NCBI GenBank assembly: GCA_946530505.1
Contig: CAMNAD010000001.1
Coordinates: forward strand, 1 to 38,991
Source: an uncultured Bacteroidales bacterium
Lineage (GTDB): Bacteria > Bacteroidota > Bacteroidia > Bacteroidales > UBA932
Direction: 5' to 3'
DNA length: 38,991 nt
Shown here one piece after another: positions 1-7,687 of the stretch (positions within the stretch are counted from its first letter, which is position 1; each line of letters begins with the position of its first letter). The notes beneath the pieces are model-generated. The model did not search any database and was not told where the DNA came from. It saw only the letters and a program-made list of their open reading frames with translations. The position numbers and the translations under genes were made by a program.

Positions 1-3000
1 AGCACGCTGCGCGATATGGCGAGGCCCAGGCCGCTGCCGCCGTTTTTGGTGGTGAAGTTCGGAGTGAACAACTTGTCGATATTCTCTTCGGCCACACCCG
101 GGCCGCTGTCCTCGAACACAATGTCGTAGTAGCCTTCGGTGATGGAATTGCGGAGACTCACGCGCACCGTGCCTTCGGCATCGCCATGCCCGGCGATGGC
201 CTGCACGGAATTGCTGATGAGATTCACGAAAACCCGGGTCAACTGCGGCTTCGGCCCCATCACCATGACATCTTCCAGGCCTATGTACTCGAACTTGAAG
301 CCGTCCCTGTTGTCGAACATCGACAACTCTTCCTGCAGGAGGGCCGAAAGGTTGATTTCATCCGGCTCCTGCGAATACAACTTCGCAAAGGTCGAGAATT
401 CGTTGGCGGTCTCCGTAAGCATGTCGATGTGATCGAGCAGAGTCTTGCTGCTTTCGTCGAATTTGTCCTGCCAGCTCTCGTCTCCCTTGCTCTTGAGACG
501 CATCAGGCGCTGTATCTGGAGCTTCATCGGAGTGAGCGGATTCTTGATCTCGTGGGCGACCTGCCGGGCCATTCCGCTCCACGCCTTGTCGCGCTCCGCC
601 TGAGCCAGCTGGCGGGTGCTCTCGCGGAGCTCGGTCACCATGTTGTTGTAGGCATTCACGAGGCCGGAAATCTCATCCTTGCTATTGTACTGAATGTACT
701 CGAGCTCCCCGATCCCCGCGGAATCCATCTTGGTCCCCATCTCAACCAGCGGCTTGAACATCAGCGCAAGCACGCGGGACACCATGAACGTCGCCACCAG
801 CAGCAGGAAAATGAACAGCGAGACTATCATCAGGGAATGGCTTACGACATAAGATTCGAAGTCGTAGCTTTCATCGGTATAAGGAGAACAGATGATGGCC
901 AGCACCGAACCGTCTTCTCCCAGCAACGGGGCATACATACTGTAGTACGCCCTCTTCCCTATCCGCTCCTTATGGATAAAATACCTGCTTGTATTCTTGA
1001 CTATTGAAATGAAAGCATCTGAATCGATCCTCGGTTCCATAGTCATCTGGTAGAACAGATCCGGGGCCGTCGACATCATGACCATACCGGAGGGAGAATA
1101 CAGGGTTATGTCGGAATTGGTATTGTTGCCGACATCGCTGATGATGCGCATCATCTCCTGTGTGCGGATATCCGGTTCTTTGAGCAAAGCACGGGCCCTT
1201 GCTGACACCGAAGCCTGAATAGAGTTTATCTTCTCCGACATCAGGGTGTTGCGGTTGACTTCATTACGGTTGATGACGAAAGCCATACTGACGGCAGCCA
1301 TGGTAACCAGCGTCATCACCAGAGAGATCAGCACAACCAGACGTATCCTTGTCTGGAAATAACTTTGCCCGAATGCCCTGCGCCTGGCCTTGCGCATCGA
1401 CACCAGTGTAAAAAACAGGAAACAGAGCAGGCCGATGAATATCACGGATATGACGTAATTGACCGTCTTTATCTTCTGGCGGGAGATGACTACGGCCTCA
1501 TTGGGAGTGACGTTGTATATGAAATGCACCCATGAGCCCTGCTTCATACGTCCGTCCTCAGTCCAGCCGTCAGGCATCTTGACGGAATAGGCATAACTCC
1601 CTCTGAATGTAAGGAGTTTTCCGTCGTTGTACCGTGCGAAAGAATACTTTGCCGGAATCAGAACCTGTCCGGGCAAAGTAGGGCCTATGATGCTGGCATA
1701 GCCGCTGTACCTCCAGTCTGTTTTCTGCTCTACGATTATCAAGACGCGGCTCAGGCCATAATTCCCTATATTGAAGTAAAAAGCCCCCAGATATGTAACG
1801 AATCCGTTGCCGGCATCTACATAGGAAAAGCGGGAATTTGGAGCGATGGGCTCGGAGCCGTTCAGCAACGCGAAATCCTCGCTTTTCAGTGAAACGGAAA
1901 CATCATAATCCTGCATGATGCGCCGCATATAGCTCTCTGCCAGACGGTTGCTTATGCTCGCCCCGCCATTTTCAAGCACCGAAAGCGACGCGATGATAGG
2001 GTCGGATGCTATGCGTTCCTCGGCAGAGCGCAAGCGCATTTCCAGCGAAATGTCCCTGCTGACGGCCAGTCTCCTCGCCCACACCTCGAGACTTGCCTGC
2101 TCCTTCTTGAGGCCAAGGGATGCCGTAATGCATACGAACAGGATGGCACCAAGGCTGGAAAGCAGGATGCGGATTGCGGGGCGTCTGGAGAAAACAGGAG
2201 TCAGCATCTGCACGAGCATCATGACTACTGTCAGCAGAAGGATATATGAGAAAATGATGATGGCGCTGACCACCGAAAAATTCTCCAGCTTATAGAGTTC
2301 GAGGGAAATATTTGAATTCAGCACTATGCTCCTGAGCGCAAATACTGTATAAGTCACGACTCCCACTATCATCAGGGATATGAACAACGTCCACATTACG
2401 CGGGAATTCCTTGAACGCAAACGGCGGTAGATGTCGCGGCGGACGACATACATAAACCCTACCAGAAGCAGAATCGCGACAAGATAGTTCACGTGTGCTC
2501 CCAGTGAATAAAACAGCCCGGAATCGGCATATACGGCAGGAGAAAAAACAGGGATCTCATTGCCAATGTCACGGCCCCATATCTGCAGTGTGGCCATTAT
2601 CGGAAAGATGGGCAGGAATGCTATCCAGAACCGTTTGAGGGACGGTTTCGCATAAAGAAACACAAAACCGCAGAAAATGAATATGGTCAGCGCCAGAAGA
2701 AGCAGGACGTGATTAACGGCAAAGACCGGCCCGGGGGAATCATAAACAAGCTTGAATTCCGGAATACCTCCGACACACACCTCCCTGCCTTCGCTGAACG
2801 ATATCGGCTGGATGCTGTAAGACCCCTGGGCTACGGAATTGGAATTTACGATTTCCAAACCCGCGATTATACGCACATCCAGGCTGTCGACCGACTTTGC
2901 AAGATACCATTTCGGACCAAGATTGCAGAAAGACACGTCGTGACCTACCGAAGCCAAAGGGGACCTCCCCGGAGAACGCGGGCTGACTATGGCATCCAAC

Positions 3001-3320
3001 AGGACCCCGGAGCGGATATCGTCGTTCATCACGGGGAAACGGTTGCACCAACTCTGAAGAGAATCGTTGACATACCTGTAGATTACCATATCCTGAGGCA
3101 GATTGTGCAGGTCCAGCCACTCGTCTGATGGTGTATCCAACGCACGGGAAATATAACCATCAAGAACGGCCATGCGGTGATTCACCCTTCGTTCCAGGCG
3201 TTGTGCCGATTCTTCTGCACGACGGGACGGATTACTGCCGATGGTTGAAAGCCCCAGCAGCAACAGGCTGACCGCAAGAAGGCAACCTGCAATAATATCC
3301 ATTATCCTGCGTCTGTTCAT
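1..3320 (-). CDS. NtrY-like multi-transmembrane sensor histidine kinase (C-terminus cut by window edge)
   Basis: At least 1106 residues are visible. The frame runs open from ATG at 3320 to the window edge. In order: TM helix at residues 8-27, a first extracytoplasmic domain (~28-195), a cluster of TM helices (~200-390), a second extracytoplasmic domain (~400-610), TM helices near 620 and 660-685, a third periplasmic-type domain (~690-825), a TM helix near 830-850, a HAMP-like linker, and the kinase core. The H box reads VAHEIKNPLTP with His923. The N box (NLISNSVQAI), G1 (DSGPGV), F box and G2 (GGSGLGLA, ~1092-1099) follow, so only a few dozen residues are probably missing. HEIKNPLTP plus a HAMP resembles NtrY. 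The family autophosphorylates and passes phosphate to a response regulator; the sigma-54-type regulator at 6542-7687 is the nearest candidate, by inference. The start overlaps the rlmH stop as ATGA, implying translational coupling. The signal sensed is unknown. Confidence 0.9.
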   Translation of the reverse strand, partial: MNRRRIMDIIAGCLLAVSLLLLGLSTIGSNPSRRAEESAQRLERRVNHRMAVLDGYISRALDTPSDEWLDLHNLPQDMVIYRYVNDSLQSWCNRFPVMNDDIRSGVLLDAIVSPRSPGRSPLASVGHDVSFCNLGPKWYLAKSVDSLDVRIIAGLEIVNSNSVAQGSYSIQPISFSEGREVCVGGIPEFKLVYDSPGPVFAVNHVLLLLALTIFIFCGFVFLYAKPSLKRFWIAFLPIFPIMATLQIWGRDIGNEIPVFSPAVYADSGLFYSLGAHVNYLVAILLLVGFMYVVRRDIYRRLRSRNSRVMWTLFISLMIVGVVTYTVFALRSIVLNSNISLELYKLENFSVVSAIIIFSYILLLTVVMMLVQMLTPVFSRRPAIRILLSSLGAILFVCITASLGLKKEQASLEVWARRLAVSRDISLEMRLRSAEERIASDPIIASLSVLENGGASISNRLAESYMRRIMQDYDVSVSLKSEDFALLNGSEPIAPNSRFSYVDAGNGFVTYLGAFYFNIGNYGLSRVLIIVEQKTDWRYSGYASIIGPTLPGQVLIPAKYSFARYNDGKLLTFRGSYAYSVKMPDGWTEDGRMKQGSWVHFIYNVTPNEAVVISRQKIKTVNYVISVIFIGLLCFLFFTLVSMRKARRRAFGQSYFQTRIRLVVLISLVMTLVTMAAVSMAFVINRNEVNRNTLMSEKINSIQASVSARARALLKEPDIRTQEMMRIISDVGNNTNSDITLYSPSGMVMMSTAPDLFYQMTMEPRIDSDAFISIVKNTSRYFIHKERIGKRAYYSMYAPLLGEDGSVLAIICSPYTDESYDFESYVVSHSLMIVSLFIFLLLVATFMVSRVLALMFKPLVEMGTKMDSAGIGELEYIQYNSKDEISGLVNAYNNMVTELRESTRQLAQAERDKAWSGMARQVAHEIKNPLTPMKLQIQRLMRLKSKGDESWQDKFDESSKTLLDHIDMLTETANEFSTFAKLYSQEPDEINLSALLQEELSMFDNRDGFKFEYIGLEDVMVMGPKPQLTRVFVNLISNSVQAIAGHGDAEGTVRVSLRNSITEGYYDIVFEDSGPGVAEENIDKLFTPNFTTKNGGSGLGLAISRSV

Positions 3321-3787
3321 TCGTGATGATAGGGTTCTCCTTTAATAATAGTGAAGGCCCGGTATAACTGCTCTGCAAAAATCGTTCTCACCATTTGATG
3401 AGAAAAAGTCATTTTGCTGAGAGACAGCTTCCCGGATGCGACATCATAGACTTCCCTGCTGAAACCATAAGCACCTCCTATAACAAAACAGATATCTTTC
3501 CCTCCTCTGTTCAAGCGGTCCTGCAGCCACGCCGCGAACTCGATGGACCTGTATTCCCTGCCGTGCTCGTCAAGAAGATATATTTCCATGCCCACGGTCT
3601 CTTTTAGAATAAGAGCCCCTTCCCTGGATTTTATCTGGTCTTCGCTCAATGCGGAAGTGTTCTTCAATTCGGGTATCTCCTTGAGTTCGAACCTGGCATA
3701 ATGCTGAAGGCGGGCCGCATATAGCTGCAAGCCCTCCCTCACCCAGGGGACATCGGTTTTGCCGACCGTAAGAAGAACTATCTTCAT
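3317..3787 (-). CDS. rlmH: 23S rRNA (pseudouridine-1915 N3)-methyltransferase RlmH
   Basis: SPOUT-class methyltransferase that N3-methylates pseudouridine 1915 in helix 69 of 23S rRNA, using SAM, on the assembled ribosome. The 156-residue product has the family length. It shows the N-terminal MKIVLLTVGK strand and the C-terminal SAM-binding trefoil-knot signature (FVIGGAYGFS, then LSLSKMTFSHQMVR and the EQLYRAFTI tail ending PYHHE). I chose ATG at 3787 rather than the in-frame ATG at 3796, because the latter lies inside a good Bacteroidota -7 promoter box (3794-3801) and the family normally starts with MKI. Its stop overlaps the start of the downstream sensor kinase (ATGA), so the two genes are co-transcribed. 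Confidence 0.95.
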   Translation of the reverse strand: MKIVLLTVGKTDVPWVREGLQLYAARLQHYARFELKEIPELKNTSALSEDQIKSREGALILKETVGMEIYLLDEHGREYRSIEFAAWLQDRLNRGGKDICFVIGGAYGFSREVYDVASGKLSLSKMTFSHQMVRTIFAEQLYRAFTIIKGEPYHHE

Positions 3788-3793
3788 AGAATG

Positions 3794-3826
3794 CAAAGAT
3801 AATGATCTGGCGCAGTATTTGCAAAA
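3794..3826 (-). promoter_or_regulatory. Bacteroidota-type promoter of rlmH
   Basis: Read on the minus strand, TTTTG (3826-3822), a 20-bp spacer and TATCTTTG (3801-3794) match the Bacteroidota sigma-ABfr consensus (TTTG / TAnnTTTG). The -7 box ends only 6 nt before the rlmH ATG at 3787, so the mRNA would have almost no leader. It should drive both rlmH and the sensor kinase. Confidence 0.7.
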
Positions 3827-3837
3827 GATCTTTTGGT

Positions 3838-4245
3838 ATGCATTTAAGTTTCAAAGCATTCATAACAGCATTCCTGATGCTTTGCTCCGTTTCCGTGGCC
3901 AAGGCCCAGAGCGGGAGCTATGATGTTTTTGTCCCCATATCGAAATATATTTCCCAAGGGAACGCAGAGGCCCTCTCTGCCTGGTTTTCGGACAATCTGG
4001 ACATAACTATCCTTGCAAAAGGAGGAAATTCCAGCAAAGTGCAGGCAAAACAGATTGTAAGCAATTTCTTCAATGCACACACACCAAGGTCGTTCGAAGT
4101 GACCTATACCGCAGGACGTGCCAATATGAAATACGCACTCGGCAACCTCAATGCTGGAGGCGAAACCTATCTGGTAACGATTTTCGTCTACTGTAACGAA
4201 GAGAAAAACCAGATACAGCAATTCAAAATAGAGAGAGTACAATAA
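3838..4245 (+). CDS. Small secreted DUF4783-like protein
   Basis: A 135-residue protein if translated from ATG at 3838. The residues upstream of this Met lack any signal-like character, while those after it form a clean signal peptide (hydrophobic FITAFLMLCSVSV, likely cleavage after AKA), so this start is preferred over 3802. The mature part (~110 residues, beginning QSGSYDVFVPISKYI) resembles the Bacteroidota DUF4783 family: NTF2-like small periplasmic proteins with a pattern of an amphipathic helix, AWFSDNLDI, a central strand region and YLVTIFV near the C-terminus. No catalytic motif is visible and the function is unknown. It is divergent from rlmH and convergent with efp, with a hairpin terminator between. 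I found no convincing -7 box on this strand. Confidence 0.75.
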   Translation: MHLSFKAFITAFLMLCSVSVAKAQSGSYDVFVPISKYISQGNAEALSAWFSDNLDITILAKGGNSSKVQAKQIVSNFFNAHTPRSFEVTYTAGRANMKYALGNLNAGGETYLVTIFVYCNEEKNQIQQFKIERVQ

Positions 4246-4247
4246 AA

Positions 4248-4270
4248 ATGGCGGCCTTGAAGGTCGCCAT
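4248..4270. terminator. Hairpin terminator between convergent genes
   Basis: ATGGCGGCC (4248-4256) and GGTCGCCAT (4262-4270) form a 9-bp stem with one G-T type mismatch and a 5-nt loop. It lies between the convergent ends of the DUF4783-like gene (stop at 4243-4245) and efp (stop at 4295-4297). There is an A-run just left of the stem (a U-run when read on the minus strand), so it best terminates efp. It may also stop readthrough from the left. Confidence 0.65.
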
Positions 4271-4294
4271 TATCATTCCGGTTTTACACTCTTG

Positions 4295-4858
4295 TCAGAC
4301 ACGCTGGCCGTAGCTGCGGTCGGTAGTGTTTACGGTAATCACATCACCCTGGTTGATGAAGAGGGGAACCATGATCTTTGCACCGGTCTCGAGAGTGACC
4401 TCCTTGAGAGCGGAAGTGGAAGCGGTATTGCCCTTGACTGCAGGCTCCGAATAAGTGACTTCGAGGGTAACATAGGTAGGGAGTTCGCAAGTGAGGCAGC
4501 GCTCTTCGTCAGAAACGAACATCATCTCAACGTGCTGTCCTTCCTTCATAAGGTCGGCATTCTCAACCACGTCGTGAGGGAGATGAATCTGCTCGTAAGT
4601 TTCTTCGTGCATGAAGTTGAATCCGTCTTCATCAGCATAGAGGAACTGATAGGGACGGCGCTCCACATTGATGGTTTCGATTTTGGCACCTGCAGTGAAG
4701 GTGTTTTCGAGGATGCGTCCGTTTTCGAGGTTGCGAAGTTTGGTTTTAACGAAAGCGGGGCCCTTGCCAGGCTTCACATGCTGGAACCAAACGATCATAC
4801 AAGGCTTACCATTGAAATTCAGGTAGAGGCCGTTTTTGAAATCAGCTGTTGTTGCCAT
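4295..4858 (-). CDS. efp: Elongation factor P
   Basis: EF-P binds between the ribosomal P and E sites and relieves stalling on polyproline stretches. The 187-residue protein has the usual length and the three beta-barrel (KOW-like, then two OB) domains. The tip loop reads HVKPGKGPAF with Lys32 at the position that is post-translationally modified in many bacteria. A Lys rather than Arg there argues against EarP-type rhamnosylation; no modifying enzyme is in this window. The C-terminal OB domain ends with the typical GDVITVNTTDRSYGQRV. It has its own promoter inside the 3' end of ispH, so it may be expressed apart from the upstream operon. Confidence 0.97.
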   Translation of the reverse strand: MATTADFKNGLYLNFNGKPCMIVWFQHVKPGKGPAFVKTKLRNLENGRILENTFTAGAKIETINVERRPYQFLYADEDGFNFMHEETYEQIHLPHDVVENADLMKEGQHVEMMFVSDEERCLTCELPTYVTLEVTYSEPAVKGNTASTSALKEVTLETGAKIMVPLFINQGDVITVNTTDRSYGQRV

Positions 4859-4892
4859 ATAAAAACTTGATGATTATTTCGAGTATACCACG

Positions 4893-4924
4893 CAAAAATA
4901 ATGATTATGCGCCATTAATGCAAA
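4893..4924 (-). promoter_or_regulatory. Promoter of efp
   Basis: On the minus strand, TTTG (4924-4921), a 20-bp spacer and TATTTTTG (4900-4893) match the Bacteroidota consensus. The -33 part lies within the last codons of ispH. The -7 box ends 34 nt before the efp ATG, giving efp a normal short leader, unlike several other genes here. Confidence 0.7.
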
Positions 4925-5841
4925 TTTTTGATTTTTGAGGCCACTTCTTCGAGCAGCCACTTGGGAGTAGATGTCGCCCCGCACACTCCTATGTTATCTT
5001 CCGGACGAAACCATTCGGAATCCAGCCCGGAGGCATCCACAATGCAGAATGTCCGTGCGTTTTCCCTCTTGCAGAGTTCGGAAAGCACTTTCCCGTTTGA
5101 ACTCTCGCGGCCGGATACAAAAACAACGGCATCATGGCTGCGGGCAAACTCTGCAAGCTCCCTATGACGGGATGCCACCTGTCTGCAGATGGTATTGTGA
5201 ACGGAAAGCAAGTCAGGGGACGACATGTTCTGCCCGAGTATCCTGCATATCTGCTCGTACTCCACAGGGCTTTTTGTTGTCTGCGAGAATATGTCGATAT
5301 GCCGGGACGGGTCGATGCGGCCGTTCGAAAGCGCTTCAGCCAACTGGGCGGAATTCTCTATCACCACGGCCTTCCCGTCCACCTGTCCGACAAGTCCAAG
5401 CACTTCTGCATGGCCGATTTTGCCGAATATCACGATCTGTCCTTCGGGCGCATTGCGCTTGGCCGCTTCGCGTATGCTCTTCTGGATGTTCAGCACCACC
5501 GGGCAGGTGAAATCCACAACATTGAACCCCCTTTCGCGTGCCTGGGCGTAGGTCTGCGGCGGCTCCCCATGGGCCCGTATCAGAAGTGTCTTTTGCGCGG
5601 AGACCGGCGCTTTTCCGGCTGAGCCTTTTTTTGGCGAAGACGGGAATGACGCCGGCGCAGCGCCAAGAGAGGTCAAGGTTACAAGCCCTTTGGCGTGCAG
5701 ACGCGCCAACTCGGCTTCGTTGTGGACTATGGCACCGAGAGAATACAGGCAGCCGTTTTCGGCAAGGAGCTTCTCCGCGCCCTCGATGGCACGGATAACA
5801 CCCCCGCAAAAGCCGGAATTACCGTCGATCTCTACCGTCAT
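4915..5841 (-). CDS. ispH: 4-hydroxy-3-methylbut-2-enyl diphosphate reductase (IspH/LytB)
   Basis: Last step of the non-mevalonate isoprenoid pathway: [4Fe-4S]-dependent reduction of HMBPP to IPP and DMAPP in the cytosol. The 308-residue protein shows cluster cysteines at Cys12 (GFCGGV), Cys113 (DFTCPVV) and in HNTICRQVASR, plus His40, the AHGEPP motif and the C-terminal GVCGATSTPKWLLEEV. Its ATG shares one base with the cmk stop (5841), a cmk-ispH pairing I know from other Bacteroidales, and indicates coupling. Residues ~62-79 (APASFPSSPKKGSAGKAP) form a low-complexity segment just before LLIRAHGEPP. From memory, homologues have a much shorter loop there. At the DNA level it is bounded by a 7-bp direct repeat 48 nt apart (see repeat entry). 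The insertion is away from the iron-sulfur ligands, so the enzyme is probably functional. Confidence 0.96.
   Translation of the reverse strand: MTVEIDGNSGFCGGVIRAIEGAEKLLAENGCLYSLGAIVHNEAELARLHAKGLVTLTSLGAAPASFPSSPKKGSAGKAPVSAQKTLLIRAHGEPPQTYAQARERGFNVVDFTCPVVLNIQKSIREAAKRNAPEGQIVIFGKIGHAEVLGLVGQVDGKAVVIENSAQLAEALSNGRIDPSRHIDIFSQTTKSPVEYEQICRILGQNMSSPDLLSVHNTICRQVASRHRELAEFARSHDAVVFVSGRESSNGKVLSELCKRENARTFCIVDASGLDSEWFRPEDNIGVCGATSTPKWLLEEVASKIKNLH
5604..5658 (-). repeat. 48-nt in-frame insertion bounded by 7-bp direct repeats within ispH
   Basis: CCGGCGC occurs at 5604-5610 and again at 5652-5658, exactly 48 nt (16 codons) apart. The DNA between codes for the Pro/Ser/Lys/Gly-rich loop of IspH and contains a T-run preceded by a small GGC-TGA-GCC hairpin. 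The pattern fits a short in-frame insertion with target duplication or a slippage duplication. A chance match is possible for only 7 bases. Confidence 0.4.
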
Positions 5842-6545
5842 CAGCCCAAAATGCCAAACTTTCCCTGCATGAGTCCCTGGATCCAGACAAGTTCTTCATG
5901 CAGATTCATATCGGAATTGTCGAGCTCGAATGCATCGTCGGCACGCCTGAGAGGAGATGTCTCACGATGCGAGTCTATGTAGTCACGCTCTTTGAGGTTG
6001 GCCATTACTTCCTCCATCGTTGCCGGAGTCCCCTTGGCCTGAAGTTCGTCGAAGCGTCTCCGGGCCCGCACCTCATCACTGGCCGTCATGAATATCTTCA
6101 GCTCAGCAGCAGGGAACACGGTGGTTCCTATATCACGGCCATCCATTATGACACGTCCGTTGATGCTGAATGCATGCAGGCGCTCATCAACCCAGGAACG
6201 CACGAAAGGCACTGCCGACACAGGGCTGACCAGCGATGAAACCTCCATGGTGCGTATTTCCTTTTCGATATTGCGGTCGCCGCTGAAAAGTTGCGTACTG
6301 CCATCTTCCGGACGCTCGAAATGAAGGTCGAAGCCCGCATCCAGGGCAGCCTTGAGTGCAGGCTCGTCGATGCCTGAAGGACCAGCTATTCCCTTTTCCA
6401 AAGCAAGCAGGGTTACTCCGCGGTACATTGCGCCGGAATCGAGATACAAGAAAGCAAAATGCTTCGCAACAAGCTTTGCGAAAGTACTTTTGCCCGTGGA
6501 CGACCATCCGTCCACCGCGATGATGATGTCGGGAACTGTTATCAT
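5841..6545 (-). CDS. cmk: Cytidylate kinase
   Basis: Phosphorylates CMP and dCMP to the diphosphates with ATP, in pyrimidine salvage and recycling. The 234-residue protein has the P-loop near its N-terminus (IAVDGWSSTGKST, residues ~9-20), the CMP-binding region GAMYRGVTL, the RDIGTTVFP motif, and the LID segment with ARRRFDELQAKG. I placed the start at ATG 6545, although the frame is open to 6710: MITVPDIIIAVDG is the conserved beginning, and upstream codons belong to the response regulator in another frame. Start and regulator stop overlap as ATGA (6542-6545), and the stop shares a base with the ispH start, so the three genes are coupled in one operon. Confidence 0.96.
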   Translation of the reverse strand: MITVPDIIIAVDGWSSTGKSTFAKLVAKHFAFLYLDSGAMYRGVTLLALEKGIAGPSGIDEPALKAALDAGFDLHFERPEDGSTQLFSGDRNIEKEIRTMEVSSLVSPVSAVPFVRSWVDERLHAFSINGRVIMDGRDIGTTVFPAAELKIFMTASDEVRARRRFDELQAKGTPATMEEVMANLKERDYIDSHRETSPLRRADDAFELDNSDMNLHEELVWIQGLMQGKFGILG

Positions 6546-7687
6546 ACGAAATCTTTTACGTCTTTTGCAGAAACAGGGTTGCCGCCGAGAATCAGCAGAC
6601 GCTCGACCACATTGCGAAGTTCGCGGATATTGCCCGGCCAGTGTCTCTCCTGAAGCAGGCGGATGGCTTCGTCGCTGAATGCTACAACACTCTTGCCGCT
6701 TTCCGCGCATATCTGTTCCACGAAATAATTAACCAGCTCAGGGATATCTTCTTTGCGGTCGTCCAGCGACGGGACCTTGATAAGGATTACGCTCAACCTG
6801 TGGTAAAGGTCTTCGCGGAAACGATTCTCCTCTATCTCCCTGCGAAGATCCTTGTTGGTGGCGGCGATTACACGCACATCGACCTGTATATCCTTGTCAG
6901 AGCCCACGCGGGACAGCTTTTTCTCCTGAAGCACACGCAGGACCTTCGCCTGGGCGGCAAGCGACATGTCTCCGATCTCATCCAGGAAGAGGGTGCCCCC
7001 GTCAGCCTGCTCGAATTTGCCCTTGTGCTGCTTTATCGCCGAGGTGAAAGAACCCTTTTCGTGTCCGAAGAGTTCACTTTCTATAAGTTCGGAAGGGATG
7101 GCCGCGCAGTTCACTTCGATATATGGCATGGCACTGCGGTCACTCTGCTGGTGCAGGCTGCGTGCAACCAGTTCCTTGCCGGTACCGTTTGCTCCGGTAA
7201 TAAGCACGCGCGCATCGGTAGGCGCCACCTTGGCGATCATATCCCTTATCTGCTGCAATGCAGCCGATGAACCGACCATCTGCTGGCCATATACTTTCTT
7301 CTTGAGAACCTTGTTGTCCTTGACAAGAGTGGTGCGTTCCGAAGCGTTTTTGACAGTAATGAGGATGCGGTTCAGATCGAGGGGTTTGGGGATGTAGTCG
7401 AAGGCTCCCCGCTTGATGCAGTCGATGGCTGTATCAAGGTCACCGTGGCCTGTAATCATCACAACTGCTGAATCTATACCCTCGTCATGCACGAAGTCAA
7501 GGACTTCGTTACCGTCCTTCACAGGCATCTTGATATCGCAGAACACCACATCGTAGTGTTCCTTGCTTATCAAATCGATGCCGGCAGCACCGTCTTCGGC
7601 AAGGTCCACTTCATATCCCTCGTCGCCGAGTATCTCCTTGAGCGAATTCCTGATGGACCGCTCGTCATCTATTACGAGTATTTTCAT
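6542..7687 (-). CDS. Sigma-54-type response regulator lacking the DNA-binding domain
   Basis: 381 residues: REC domain (1-~118; acidic Asp7-Asp8, phospho-acceptor Asp51 in FCDIKMP, Thr79, Lys101), linker, then a sigma-54 activator AAA+ ATPase (~136-370). The ATPase shows Walker A GANGTGKE (165-172), Walker B GGTLFLDEIGDM, and the arginine-finger region REDLYHRLSVI. The loop that in canonical activators reads GAFTGA and touches sigma-54 reads GSFTSA (212-217). The protein ends within RELRNVVERLLILGGNPVSAKDVKDFV, right after the AAA+ lid, so the Fis-type helix-turn-helix of NtrC/NtrX (normally ~60-90 residues more) is absent. No HTH is recoverable downstream, where cmk begins. It overlaps lptB and cmk by 4 nt each. 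It could be the partner of the NtrY-like kinase at 1-3320, by inference. It may control transcription without binding DNA or may have another role. Confidence 0.93.
   Translation of the reverse strand: MKILVIDDERSIRNSLKEILGDEGYEVDLAEDGAAGIDLISKEHYDVVFCDIKMPVKDGNEVLDFVHDEGIDSAVVMITGHGDLDTAIDCIKRGAFDYIPKPLDLNRILITVKNASERTTLVKDNKVLKKKVYGQQMVGSSAALQQIRDMIAKVAPTDARVLITGANGTGKELVARSLHQQSDRSAMPYIEVNCAAIPSELIESELFGHEKGSFTSAIKQHKGKFEQADGGTLFLDEIGDMSLAAQAKVLRVLQEKKLSRVGSDKDIQVDVRVIAATNKDLRREIEENRFREDLYHRLSVILIKVPSLDDRKEDIPELVNYFVEQICAESGKSVVAFSDEAIRLLQERHWPGNIRELRNVVERLLILGGNPVSAKDVKDFV

Noticed and set aside
5590..5680. T-run after a GGC-TGA-GCC hairpin in ispH read as an intrinsic terminator
   Set aside because: The stem is only 3-4 bp and lies inside an intact essential reading frame; more likely part of the insertion.
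6546..6710. N-terminal extension of cytidylate kinase
   Set aside because: These codons are the response regulator gene in another frame; the conserved start is MITVPDIIIAVDG at 6545.
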